Assembly (NCBI GenBank): GCA_002293295.1
Contig: DBCY01000120.1
Location: 1-13,319, forward strand
Length of the DNA: 13,319 nucleotides
Reading direction: 5' to 3'
Source: Ruminococcus sp. UBA946
Lineage (GTDB): Bacteria > Bacillota > Clostridia > Oscillospirales > Ruminococcaceae
Part shown: positions 6,673-13,319 of the stretch, piece by piece
Position numbering within the stretch: the stretch's first letter is position 1
How the letters are laid out: each line of letters opens with the position of its first letter
Translations under genes and position numbers: made by a program
The notes under the pieces: model-generated
Databases searched by the model: none
What the model was told of the DNA's origin: nothing
The model's input: the letters and a program-made list of their open reading frames with translations, nothing else

Positions 6673-6706
6673 CCTTAATCCTGAAACCTTAATTCCTGAA
6701 TCCTGA
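6673..6706. repeat. Short imperfect tandem repeat (CCTTAATYCCTGAA)
   Basis: Two near-identical 14-nt units (6673-6686 and 6687-6700) and a partial third (6701-6706) lie directly after the stop codon of the EAL-HDOD gene. No coding or terminator role is visible. Confidence 0.5.
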
Positions 6707-7939
6707 TTACTCGGCATCCTCATTGGCATGGGTTAGACCGTCCCATATTGCGTTTACGTTCTGGACGCATTCAAAATACTTCTGGGCAATCATTGACTGA
6801 GGTATGCCAAGCTCGGAAGCGGCGGAGCTCATAGCACGCCAGTCGGCTTTTTCATATGAAATTATCAGTTTATAAAGCAAACCGGTGCGGCCGTCGCCGT
6901 AAAGCAGCGCGTTTTTAATATCATCGCTGATAGGCAGCTGCTCAAGAACCTCTTCAAGCGGAATCTGCATAAGCTTGCCCAAAGTTGAAAACATACCCAG
7001 CAAATAAGCTTCAGAACGGGATATAGGCATATTCGTGGCATAAGCAATAAGCTCGCTGGCGAATGTGGCTCTCAGGAAAGAAATCTTAATCAACTCGTCA
7101 GGCATAGAGCCGTCGTCCTGTTTGAAGCTAAGCAGATATATCCATTGCTTAAGCTGACCCAGTCCCAGGATAACCAGAGCCTGCTTGACGGACTTCGCCC
7201 TGTTGCGAAGAGCAAAATATGCGGAATTGACAAGCCTTAGCAATGAAAACGTCAGGGATACATCCCTGGAGATAATGGATTCAATTTCGTCAAGGTCAGG
7301 TTCTTCCTTAGTCACGGCAATCATTAAGAGGAAAAAGTTGCTTTGAATATAATTTACTTTTTTTATTGCCGAAGGCATTTTCTCGGATACAAAGGCGCCC
7401 TGGAAATATTTGCAGCCAAGCGATTTTGCGAGATTATAGGATTCCTGGCTTTCTATATTATAAGCTATTACCTGCTTGCCGAAAGAATTTCCTATATTTA
7501 CTATATTTTGAAGCGATTTATCGGGTACGCTGAAATTAACCTTAATAAAATCGACCATATCAAGTATTCCGAAGAAACGGGGTGCAAACTCAAAGTCTAC
7601 AACAGCGATTTTATATCCGATTTGTTTATATTTATTAATAAGCTTCTGGGATATGGGATTGGTTATAAGGGAATCTTCAATTTGTATAACCAGATTATCG
7701 GTAGCGAACATCTTTGGGATGTTCTTTTCCAGTAAATTTGATGTAAACGTTAGAAAAGCAATCTTACCGCCCAGGAATTTTTCCGCGTCCATAGACGAAA
7801 GAAAATTCTCAACCGCATTGGCAGCTGAACTGTCGTCAGTGTGGTCAATAAAAAAATGATTGTCGGTATACAGTATTTCGTAACCGAAGGAATTCTGTTT
7901 TTCATCAAGAATTGCCTGACGAACAATATACGATTCCAT
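6707..7939 (-). CDS. EAL-HDOD signalling protein with degenerate EAL domain
   Basis: A 410-residue cytoplasmic protein starting at ATG 7939 behind GGGAGG (7947-7952). The N-terminal half resembles an EAL c-di-GMP phosphodiesterase domain but is degenerate. The signature is E21-I22-L23, the DDFG metal site is replaced by 'VVDFEF', and the KxD motif reads 'KVN'; 'FQG' near the end of the domain survives. The C-terminal half (~200-400) is an HDOD domain with 'SRDVSLTFSLLRLVNSA' and 'AKSVKQALVILGLGQLKQW'. This YuxH/CdgJ-like arrangement is known in motility and c-di-GMP signalling. With these losses it probably has no phosphodiesterase activity and acts as a binding or scaffold protein (inference). 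No motility genes are nearby. It may be co-transcribed with the HAD gene 69 nt upstream. Confidence 0.88.
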   Translation of the reverse strand: MESYIVRQAILDEKQNSFGYEILYTDNHFFIDHTDDSSAANAVENFLSSMDAEKFLGGKIAFLTFTSNLLEKNIPKMFATDNLVIQIEDSLITNPISQKLINKYKQIGYKIAVVDFEFAPRFFGILDMVDFIKVNFSVPDKSLQNIVNIGNSFGKQVIAYNIESQESYNLAKSLGCKYFQGAFVSEKMPSAIKKVNYIQSNFFLLMIAVTKEEPDLDEIESIISRDVSLTFSLLRLVNSAYFALRNRAKSVKQALVILGLGQLKQWIYLLSFKQDDGSMPDELIKISFLRATFASELIAYATNMPISRSEAYLLGMFSTLGKLMQIPLEEVLEQLPISDDIKNALLYGDGRTGLLYKLIISYEKADWRAMSSAASELGIPQSMIAQKYFECVQNVNAIWDGLTHANEDAE

Positions 7940-8008
7940 AAAATAACCTCCCGGATTATTATAAACATTTTTACTGTAATATCTGTGTTTTATATGCAGC
8001 AGTATTTA

Positions 8009-8644
8009 TTACATCATTTCAGAAAAACTGAATATAAATCTGTCGGCAAGAGAACGCAGGGTTATAGTATCTCCCGAGGAGTATTTGTCATATACGGCAA
8101 CAGTTTTCATTCCCGCGTTTTTAGCGCTGACGATACCTTTTAACGTATCTTCAAAAACGACGCATTCAGACGGGAGGACTCCAAGTTTTGATGAAGCTGA
8201 CAAATAAACGTCCGGATAATCCTTGCTTTTACCGATTTCATCGGTTGTAGTAAACGCGTCGAAAAGACTGTAAATATGGTTATTCCTGAGAACTGGTTCA
8301 TAAAGCCGCTTCGGGGACGCTGTGCAAAGGGCTGTTTTTATACCGTCTTCCCTTAAATATGTAAGGTACTCCTTAACATTTTCCTTTATAAAAATATTAT
8401 TCCTGTATTCATATACAGCCAGTTCAAAAAACTCATTCATAATAACTTCGTCCGTATCAGTAACTCCGAGTTCATGCATAAGTAAAAGAGCGTCTTCAAA
8501 AGACATTGCCGTTAATTTAATTAATGAATCGTAGCTGTATTTTATATTCCGTTTGTCAAGAATTTGCCGGTCGATTTTTTCCCATACCGTATTGGATTCT
8601 ATAAGAGTTCCGTCCAAATCAAAAACTGCCGCGGTAAACTGCAA
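8009..8644 (-). CDS. HAD-superfamily phosphatase / beta-phosphoglucomutase-like hydrolase
   Basis: A 211-residue soluble enzyme. Motif I is D9-L-D11-G-T, motif II 'CTAS' (107-110), motif III K139/K141 in 'GKSKDYPDVYL', and motif IV 'FEDTLKG' with E165-D166. A helical cap lies between motifs I and II (~16-85), as in subfamily I enzymes related to phosphoglycolate phosphatase and beta-phosphoglucomutase. D9 is the nucleophile and D11 the acid/base. The start codon is TTG at 8644; GGAGG (8653-8657) at 8-nt spacing supports it and no ATG is available. The substrate cannot be told from sequence; small sugar phosphates or nucleotides are typical. Confidence 0.85.
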   Translation of the reverse strand: MQFTAAVFDLDGTLIESNTVWEKIDRQILDKRNIKYSYDSLIKLTAMSFEDALLLMHELGVTDTDEVIMNEFFELAVYEYRNNIFIKENVKEYLTYLREDGIKTALCTASPKRLYEPVLRNNHIYSLFDAFTTTDEIGKSKDYPDVYLSASSKLGVLPSECVVFEDTLKGIVSAKNAGMKTVAVYDKYSSGDTITLRSLADRFIFSFSEMM

Positions 8645-8676
8645 AGTTTAATCCTCCATTTTTTATTCCTGTAAGT

Positions 8677-8682
8677 ATTATA
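8677..8682 (-). promoter_or_regulatory. Possible -10 element for the HAD gene
   Basis: Minus-strand TATAAT at 8677-8682, with a second copy at 8691-8696. Neither has a convincing -35 at 16-18 nt. The first would give a leader of about 25 nt that includes the ribosome-binding site. Confidence 0.3.
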
Positions 8683-8759
8683 CATAAGTTATTATATCAT
8701 AATAATAAAAAAAAAGATATAGTGTATTTTAACAATTGTATTCTTAAATATATATAACA

Positions 8760-8800
8760 TTATGCCATATTGACAGACTAAAATTGTCAATATGGCATAA
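8760..8800. repeat. Perfect 16-bp inverted repeat
   Basis: TTATGCCATATTGACA (8760-8775) and its exact reverse complement (8785-8800) flank a 9-nt loop. It lies in the 245-nt gap between the broken hydrolase and the HAD gene. There is no T-run after either side, so it is a poor terminator. The rest of this gap is AT-rich and holds no supported gene. Confidence 0.7.
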
Positions 8801-8807
8801 CAACATA

Positions 8808-8834
8808 TAAAAATCGTATTTTTTTTACGGTTTT
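8808..8834 (-). terminator. Weak terminator-like hairpin after the lysozyme operon
   Basis: On the minus strand AAAACCGTA (8826-8834) pairs with TACGATTTT (8810-8818) with one mismatch or wobble. The T-run falls at the end of the stem and continues into TTTTTA. It is AT-rich and weak, but correctly placed to end the operon whose last gene stops at 8890. Confidence 0.35.
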
Positions 8835-8889
8835 GAAGTTTTTTTAACCAAGTTGTCTTCCAACATAATGTATTCTCCATTCGTTATTA

Positions 8890-9775
8890 TTATTTATTAA
8901 AACTATTAACTGCATCAACAACAACATCCAAATCCGTTAAGTGTATATAATGTCCGCTGTTTTCGGCGGTTATATGACGGATATTTCCGGAAATTCCGGC
9001 AAACTTCAGCATCATTTCCTGCCATATTATCTCAGTTTTAACTGCCGTATGAAAATCCATACCGCCGTATTCCTGAAGTTCCTTATGGAAAACCTCACTA
9101 GAATGCGTTATCAGTATTACAGGTAAATGACCCAGTGATTTATTATCAACAGCTTTTTTTATATCCGAAATAGTTTCATCGGTGTGAGTGTATTTATACT
9201 CGTTAAGCGACGTAATATAAGTATTTTTCCGTTTCCTTTGAAAATTTATGATAGTAAAACGGCGGCATTTTTTTCAGCAGCGGTTTTGCCAGAAAACCCA
9301 GTTTCAAAGAGGTAATAAATAAACCCAGTTTCATTCCGAAGGTTTTATCGACACCGCTTTGTTTATATTCTTTCGGAGTAAGACTGACGGCAAATTCACT
9401 ATCATACGGCGTAGCGGGGTCAAGAAGAACCATCCCGGTAACCTTTGAAGGGTAAGTCAGAGCAAACTGTATGGAATAAAATCCTCCCTGTGAATGCCCA
9501 AGTAAAATTATATTTTCGGTAATTCCTATTTTTTCAAGCATATCATTAAGTTCTTTTACGATGTTATTAGGAGTGCGTTCATTTTCCGGCATACCGCTTT
9601 TACCGTAACCTGACCTGTCAAAAGTAATAACCCTGTAATTCCGGCTTAGAATTTCAGCAATATACCACCATTCGGCATTGCATGTGCCGACCGCCGTATC
9701 AATAACTACGGTTTTTTTACCTTCTCCGAAAATCCTGTAGGCTTTTTTAATTCCGTTTAAATTAAAAAATTCCAT
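8890..9775 (-). pseudogene. Alpha/beta hydrolase split by a +1 frameshift
   Basis: The first frame runs from ATG 9775 (GAAGGGG at 9781-9787 as ribosome-binding site) to a TAA at 9203-9205, 190 residues. It contains the alpha/beta-hydrolase core 'VITFDRSGYGKSG', the nucleophile elbow GHSQGG with S95, and D119 in 'LLDP'. The shifted frame then continues without a stop for about 107 codons from 9213 to 8890. It holds the missing C-terminal part, including 'HLPVILITH' and the catalytic-His region 'SGHYIHLTDLDVV'. Restored length would be about 294 residues, normal for the family. The lesion lies near 9213-9228, where an A5 run (9224-9228) could have gained a base. Without the histidine the 190-residue product should be inactive. 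Sequencing error or a very recent mutation remain possible. The substrate is unknown. Confidence 0.85.
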
Positions 9776-9799
9776 TAGTACCCCTTCGCTTATTTTGTT

Positions 9800-10675
9800 T
9801 TAATATAATTCATTTATCTTATTAAATGCGTATAAAACTTCCCTGGGACTGGTTACATATCTTCTTACATGAAACATACCTTCGGTTTCCTCAAAATAAT
9901 TTTCGCGTGCGGTATAAAAAGCTTCTTCGGTAACATTTTCTCTGTTTAGAAAATAATCAATAGAACCGAAATCGTTTCGTATATACACTCCCGGAAATTC
10001 TTCGTATTCAGAGATGAAATTATATTTTTTATATTCTTCAATATAAGTATCTTCCAAAACCTCTTCACCGTTAATTTCATAAATTCCGGTATCAAGACTG
10101 CTGTTAAACGAAATGATTTCCTCAGTATACCCGTTTTCATATTTATAGACCTTCAGCATACCGTTACCCCACCCGTAATACTTGTCATAAATAAGTTTAT
10201 TTTCTGAATCAAATGAGAATTCACCGTTTTCACCATATTCTCCCAGTTTTATTAATTCCCCGTTTTCAACGGTATAAATATAACAAAAAGCCATATGAAA
10301 CAATCCGTGAGATAACATTAATTCCGGAACCCCGTTTTTGTCAAGGTCATAAATATTAAACATCGGAGTATTCGGCATTACAAAAGGCGGAGTAATTAAT
10401 TCCGATAATTCATTATAATAAAGCTCCTGCCAGTCATACTTGAACTGCGGTTTCTCATACTGTATTGTTTCGCTTGCCCGGGTAATAATCGTTTCGGGTG
10501 CAGCGGCTGTTGTGACTGTTTTTGTATCTGGCGAAGTTTGTACAGTTTCCGTAATAATCTCAGTCAGTGTCACCGCTGCCGTATCTGTCAGCGTTTCCGG
10601 GATACCGGCTGTTTTGCTGCATGATGTTATAAGCAGTATAAATGCCGTTAATAAGTAAATAAATGATTTCTTCGT
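9800..10675 (-). CDS. Putative lipoprotein with apparent ACG start
   Basis: About 291 residues if read from ACG at 10675. That codon stands 7 nt after a perfect AGGAGG (10683-10688) and is followed by Lys-Lys, a hydrophobic stretch (5-17) and a lipobox I-T-S-C with C20: a complete lipoprotein signal. The first conventional in-frame start is GTG 10573, which has no ribosome-binding site and would discard the signal, so ACG probably replaces an original ATG. After a Thr-rich linker (~21-60) comes a globular domain with 'YDLDKNGVPELML', a Ca-binding-like D-x-D-x-N-G loop common in secreted Ruminococcus proteins. No enzyme family is recognised. It lies 22 nt after the serine hydrolase gene and 24 nt before the alpha/beta hydrolase. 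It is either weakly translated from ACG or newly silenced; the remaining frame is intact. Confidence 0.7.
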   Translation of the reverse strand, partial: TKKSFIYLLTAFILLITSCSKTAGIPETLTDTAAVTLTEIITETVQTSPDTKTVTTAAAPETIITRASETIQYEKPQFKYDWQELYYNELSELITPPFVMPNTPMFNIYDLDKNGVPELMLSHGLFHMAFCYIYTVENGELIKLGEYGENGEFSFDSENKLIYDKYYGWGNGMLKVYKYENGYTEEIISFNSSLDTGIYEINGEEVLEDTYIEEYKKYNFISEYEEFPGVYIRNDFGSIDYFLNRENVTEEAFYTARENYFEETEGMFHVRRYVTSPREVLYAFNKINELY

Positions 10676-10697
10676 AACGTTTCCTCCTAAAACAGAT

Positions 10698-11801
10698 TTA
10701 TTGCTTTTGCAAGTCGGTTAGCAGTTTAACTCCCATAACAGTTGCCGGTATACGGTAACCCGGAGGCAGGTTTGATAGTATGACAACAGCTAGCCGCTTA
10801 TCGGGGTCAAAACCGATATAACTGTTAAAATCGCCCGTTCCGCCGTTATGCCATATAATATTGTGCGTTTCATCTTTAATCCATGCGGCGCCGATCGAAT
10901 CCATATGAATATTCATTTTCTTGTTATTCTCAGAATTATTATTTATAACGGCAAGGGTTTCATGCGTTTTTAAAAGGTATTCAGGATAACCGTCAAGTTG
11001 CAATTGCGCGTATTTCATCATATCGCCTATCGTTGATGTTAAAGCTCCGGCAGGCATATAAGCGTCGTTTTCTTTCCAGTCCCAATAATTACGGAGGTCT
11101 CCCGAACCGTTTGAAATCATTGTTTTGGTTAAACCGAGTTCATCACGTATAAATTCATTAATCAACGCAGTAAATTCTTTAGTATAAACTTCTGACAATA
11201 CGGCTCCCGTAACGGATATACCAAAATTGGAGTAATTAAATTCATAATCACGGTCTTCCAAATCAATATTACCGGTACGGTCTGTAAGCTTTTCCGGGGA
11301 AATACCGTAAAAACTGTTTTTACCGGTTAAAAAGCTGCCTGTCATAGGCATTTCAAAATAATAGTTCTTATAACCGGACGTATGGGTTATCAGTCTTTTT
11401 AACGTGGGGTAATAATCCTTTTCAGGCAGCTCCATGTATTTTTCAACAGTATCGTCAAGGTTTATTTTTCCTTCGCTTATTGCTTTTAAAAGCAATGATG
11501 CGGTGAAAGTTTTTGTTATTGAGCCGATTTCATAAATATGCTCTTTTTGAGGAAGTACCTCCCCGTCCGTTCCGTAAAGGGTATAGCTTTCTTCGCCGTC
11601 CTTGATGATTCCGACTGTAACTGCCGCTTCATCATTATTCCCAGTCGTGTATAAAAGCATTTCCTCAAATGTCATTCCCGGTATTTGATTGATTTTATAG
11701 TTGTTGTATGCAATAAACCCGAAAACTCCGCCAATCACAACAACTGCTATTATGCTCTGGGTAAGTATAACCCATTTTTTACGCTGCTTTTTAATTTTCA
11801 T
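10698..11801 (-). CDS. Membrane-anchored serine hydrolase, beta-lactamase-like (class C / PBP fold)
   Basis: A 367-residue protein. Residues 1-10 are basic and ~11-31 form a transmembrane anchor or uncleaved signal, so the catalytic domain is outside the cell. Motifs of the beta-lactamase/esterase family PF00144 are all present: S94-x-x-K97 (SITK), Y190-S-N192 and H318-N-G320 in the position of the KTG motif. Family members include D-amino-acid peptidases, esterases and, rarely, true class C beta-lactamases; the HNG motif points to peptidase or esterase rather than drug hydrolysis (inference). The ATG at 11801 follows CGGAG (11812-11816), which overlaps the end of the lysozyme gene, so the two genes form one operon. 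Confidence 0.88.
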   Translation of the reverse strand: MKIKKQRKKWVILTQSIIAVVVIGGVFGFIAYNNYKINQIPGMTFEEMLLYTTGNNDEAAVTVGIIKDGEESYTLYGTDGEVLPQKEHIYEIGSITKTFTASLLLKAISEGKINLDDTVEKYMELPEKDYYPTLKRLITHTSGYKNYYFEMPMTGSFLTGKNSFYGISPEKLTDRTGNIDLEDRDYEFNYSNFGISVTGAVLSEVYTKEFTALINEFIRDELGLTKTMISNGSGDLRNYWDWKENDAYMPAGALTSTIGDMMKYAQLQLDGYPEYLLKTHETLAVINNNSENNKKMNIHMDSIGAAWIKDETHNIIWHNGGTGDFNSYIGFDPDKRLAVVILSNLPPGYRIPATVMGVKLLTDLQKQ

Positions 11802-11816
11802 GAATAATCAGCTCCG

Positions 11817-13124
11817 TTATAAATTATTAAGTCCGTTTCTTCTGATAATGCCGGCGTAATCCTTATATGCGTAATCAAGGTCGACGTCTCCGTTTATACC
11901 GTTGATTCTTCCGGTGGAGCTGTACTGCCACATTCCGTAGTGATGGTCGTAATAAGTGTTAAGCCTTTCGGTATCACCCCAGCAGGCGACCCAGATGTCA
12001 TATGCTTCAAGGCGTTCCATGTCAAGGTATTTTGTAAAAAAGTTAGCGGAGCTGTAAACGGACGTATAATAACCTGCATTTTCAAGCTCGTTCATAAAAG
12101 CGACAACAATATCAGTATTTTTCTTCCTGCTCATACTTTGGAAATAGGATTCTTCAATATCCAGAACCACAGGGTATTCGGGGCTGTAATCCTTTATTGT
12201 ATCAAGGAAAAACCTGGCTTCAGCTTTTGCTTCAGCCGCTGTGGTGGCATATGTATAATGATAAAAGCCGTAGGGTATTCCGTATTCCTCGCACCCTGCC
12301 GCATTATAGTCAAGCATCGCGTCGGTATTATAACTGCCGTAGGAGCTCCGGAGCATGGCAAAATCAATGCCTGTGTTGGCGACCCTTTTCCAGTCAATCT
12401 GTTCCTGCCATTTTGAAACGTCAATACCCCTGAAAACATCACTGTATACGGTTACGCTGAATTCAGCCTTAATACCCCCGGGGGTTTCAAGGTAAATTAC
12501 CGTGCTTCCGTCTCCCGCAGCCGTAACGAGACCTCTTGAGTTTACCTTAGCGACCTTTGTATTGCCGGAGGTATATGTAACGGGAGAGGATGTTCCGTAG
12601 GGATAAAAAACCGGTTCAATCAGTACCGTATTGTCGACCCGAAGCATTGCTGAACTGTCGGGCAGCTCTATTGCTGATACCTCATCCTGAAATATAATAT
12701 CAGAACCGGGTTTTTCTTTTACCTCAACGATAACATCGGTTTTTACGCCCTTGCTTGTTTTCAGCCTGATAGTGGCGACGCCTTCGCCTACCGCCGTTAC
12801 AAAACCGTTATTATCAACAATGGCTACTTTTCTGTGCAAAGACTTATATGTAACATAATCATCGGATTTTTTCGGCTTTAAGGTGTGTCTAATCTGGAAT
12901 GAATCCCCGATATTTACTTTTTTAAGAGAACCGGTCATCAGAACAATCTGGGTTGCCGGTAAGGAAACCTCGGAAAGGTCGTTGTTTCCGCCCGCAATCG
13001 CCTGGGAATCCAGTATTTCTGAATTATCATCCTCGGCATATATATTACCGGGCAGAATGAGTACGGATAATAATATTGTTAAAATCAAACAAACCGTTTT
13101 TTTTAAATTACTGAAACATTTCAT
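11817..13124 (-). CDS. Secreted GH25 lysozyme with two Big2 Ig-like domains
   Basis: A 435-residue protein. The signal peptide is residues 1-30, with a likely cut after 'NIYA'. Two Ig-like group 2 domains follow (~55-135 and ~150-227), each with the 'VAxV(D/N)xxGxVTAxGxG' pattern. A GH25 domain (~231-430) follows, with D235 in 'RGIDVSKWQ', the catalytic pair D322/E324 in 'VVLDIEE', and the family-end motif 'WQYSSTGRINGINGDVDL'. GH25 enzymes cut the beta-1,4 bond between N-acetylmuramic acid and N-acetylglucosamine; the Big2 domains probably act as spacers or adhesion modules. The ATG at 13124 follows AAGGACGG (13131-13138). It is the first gene of a four-gene minus-strand operon and is preceded by strong promoters. 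It could serve in cell-wall remodelling or in attack on competitors. Confidence 0.92.
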   Translation of the reverse strand: MKCFSNLKKTVCLILTILLSVLILPGNIYAEDDNSEILDSQAIAGGNNDLSEVSLPATQIVLMTGSLKKVNIGDSFQIRHTLKPKKSDDYVTYKSLHRKVAIVDNNGFVTAVGEGVATIRLKTSKGVKTDVIVEVKEKPGSDIIFQDEVSAIELPDSSAMLRVDNTVLIEPVFYPYGTSSPVTYTSGNTKVAKVNSRGLVTAAGDGSTVIYLETPGGIKAEFSVTVYSDVFRGIDVSKWQEQIDWKRVANTGIDFAMLRSSYGSYNTDAMLDYNAAGCEEYGIPYGFYHYTYATTAAEAKAEARFFLDTIKDYSPEYPVVLDIEESYFQSMSRKKNTDIVVAFMNELENAGYYTSVYSSANFFTKYLDMERLEAYDIWVACWGDTERLNTYYDHHYGMWQYSSTGRINGINGDVDLDYAYKDYAGIIRRNGLNNL

Positions 13125-13176
13125 AGATAACCGTCCTTATTATATTTATATAAAGCATACTGAACACGCTCAATAC

Positions 13177-13205
13177 ATTATATAAAATATTCTATAATAT
13201 AACAA
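13177..13205 (-). promoter_or_regulatory. Second promoter nested in the first
   Basis: Minus strand TTGTTA (13200-13205), a 17-nt spacer, TATAAT (13177-13182). It overlaps the TTGACA/TAGAAT promoter, shifted 12 bp downstream, so the two cannot be occupied at once. Confidence 0.45.
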
Positions 13206-13217
13206 GGATTTTGTCAA
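13189..13217 (-). promoter_or_regulatory. Strong sigma-A promoter of the lysozyme operon
   Basis: Minus strand TTGACA (13212-13217), a 17-nt spacer, TAGAAT (13189-13194). Transcription would start near 13182, giving a leader of about 58 nt before the lysozyme ATG. Confidence 0.7.
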
Positions 13218-13251
13218 TAAAAATAAAACAAATACAAGAATTTACATTAAT

Positions 13252-13269
13252 TTGTAACCACATTGTAAC
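13252..13269 (-). promoter_or_regulatory. Two GTTACAA repeats spaced 11 bp, possible operator
   Basis: Minus-strand GTTACAA occurs at 13263-13269 and 13252-13258, exactly 11 bp apart. An ATGTAAA copy follows and makes a near-palindrome TTACA-N6-TGTAA with the second. The site lies about 35 bp upstream of the -35 of the lysozyme promoter. The spacing suggests an OmpR-family regulator, but the sequence differs from the AATTGA repeats at the transporter. The rest of 13206-13319 is AT-rich and shows no gene. Confidence 0.35.
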
Positions 13270-13319
13270 AAATGCAATTCGATAATAAATTATTAATTTT
13301 TTAGCAGTAAACATTTTTC

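Noticed and set aside
7343..7735. 130-codon plus-strand ORF inside the EAL-HDOD gene
   Set aside because: It is the antisense of a clear protein-coding gene, has no ribosome-binding site, and shows no domain pattern.
7958..7963. TATAAT on the minus strand before the EAL-HDOD gene
   Set aside because: Transcription would begin at the ribosome-binding site itself and there is no -35, so it is probably chance.
8825..8866. 13-codon minus-strand ORF with a GGAG upstream, ending at the weak hairpin
   Set aside because: It resembles a leader peptide, but no regulated gene follows closely and such short ORFs arise by chance. Too little support to annotate.
8692..8880. 62-codon minus-strand ORF in the gap before the HAD gene
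   Set aside because: It runs straight through the 16-bp hairpin and AT-rich sequence, has no good ribosome-binding site for its ATG, and shows no recognisable protein pattern.
11940..12416. 158-codon plus-strand ORF opposite the GH25 domain
   Set aside because: It overlaps the antisense strand of a well-supported lysozyme domain and is a frame shadow.
1..13319. CRISPR array, tRNA, rRNA, transposase or integrase
   Set aside because: No repeat-spacer pattern, no cloverleaf or rRNA-like sequence, and no recombinase motifs were seen on either strand.

Overview
The window looks like chromosomal DNA from an AT-rich, spore-forming member of the Clostridia, probably a gut Ruminococcus/Oscillospiraceae relative. 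The basis is a sigma-K-type sporulation factor, consensus Gram-positive ribosome-binding sites and sigma-A promoters, a GH25 lysozyme with Ig-like domains, and a small accessory-type gene pair. The genus is an inference from gene content; no similarity search was possible.

Layout. (1) Positions 1-750 hold accessory DNA: an 18-bp perfect hairpin, a small DUF6809-like protein, a possible ~80-nt plus-strand RNA whose promoter lies in a palindrome, and a ribbon-helix-helix-type repressor with a perfect consensus promoter and repeated operator-like sequences. (2) Positions 886-1593 encode a pro-sigma-K homologue ending in its own terminator. (3) Positions 1657-6614 form a sensing/efflux module. 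A fused ABC ATPase-FtsX permease with a very large external domain is transcribed divergently from an OmpR-type regulator and a short-loop histidine kinase. Three AATTGA repeats at exact 11-bp spacing sit just upstream of the -10 element of the transporter and are a strong candidate for the regulator's binding site. (4) Positions 6707-8644 carry, on the minus strand, a HAD phosphatase and a degenerate EAL-HDOD signalling protein. (5) Positions 8890-13124 carry a tight minus-strand operon: secreted GH25 lysozyme with two Big2 domains, membrane-anchored beta-lactamase-like serine hydrolase, lipoprotein, and alpha/beta hydrolase. The last two genes are damaged or unusual. The lipoprotein has ACG where its start codon should be, and the hydrolase is split by a one-base frameshift that removes the catalytic histidine from the first part.

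Working together. The regulator-kinase-transporter block resembles the modules Firmicutes use to sense and expel envelope-active peptides. The lysozyme operon also acts at the cell wall, and its promoter region carries its own pair of 11-bp-spaced repeats. No CRISPR array, tRNA, rRNA or transposase is visible. I did not find a clearly new multigene system. The most informative unexplained signals are the regulatory repeats, the candidate small RNA, and the two lesions at the distal end of the lysozyme operon.
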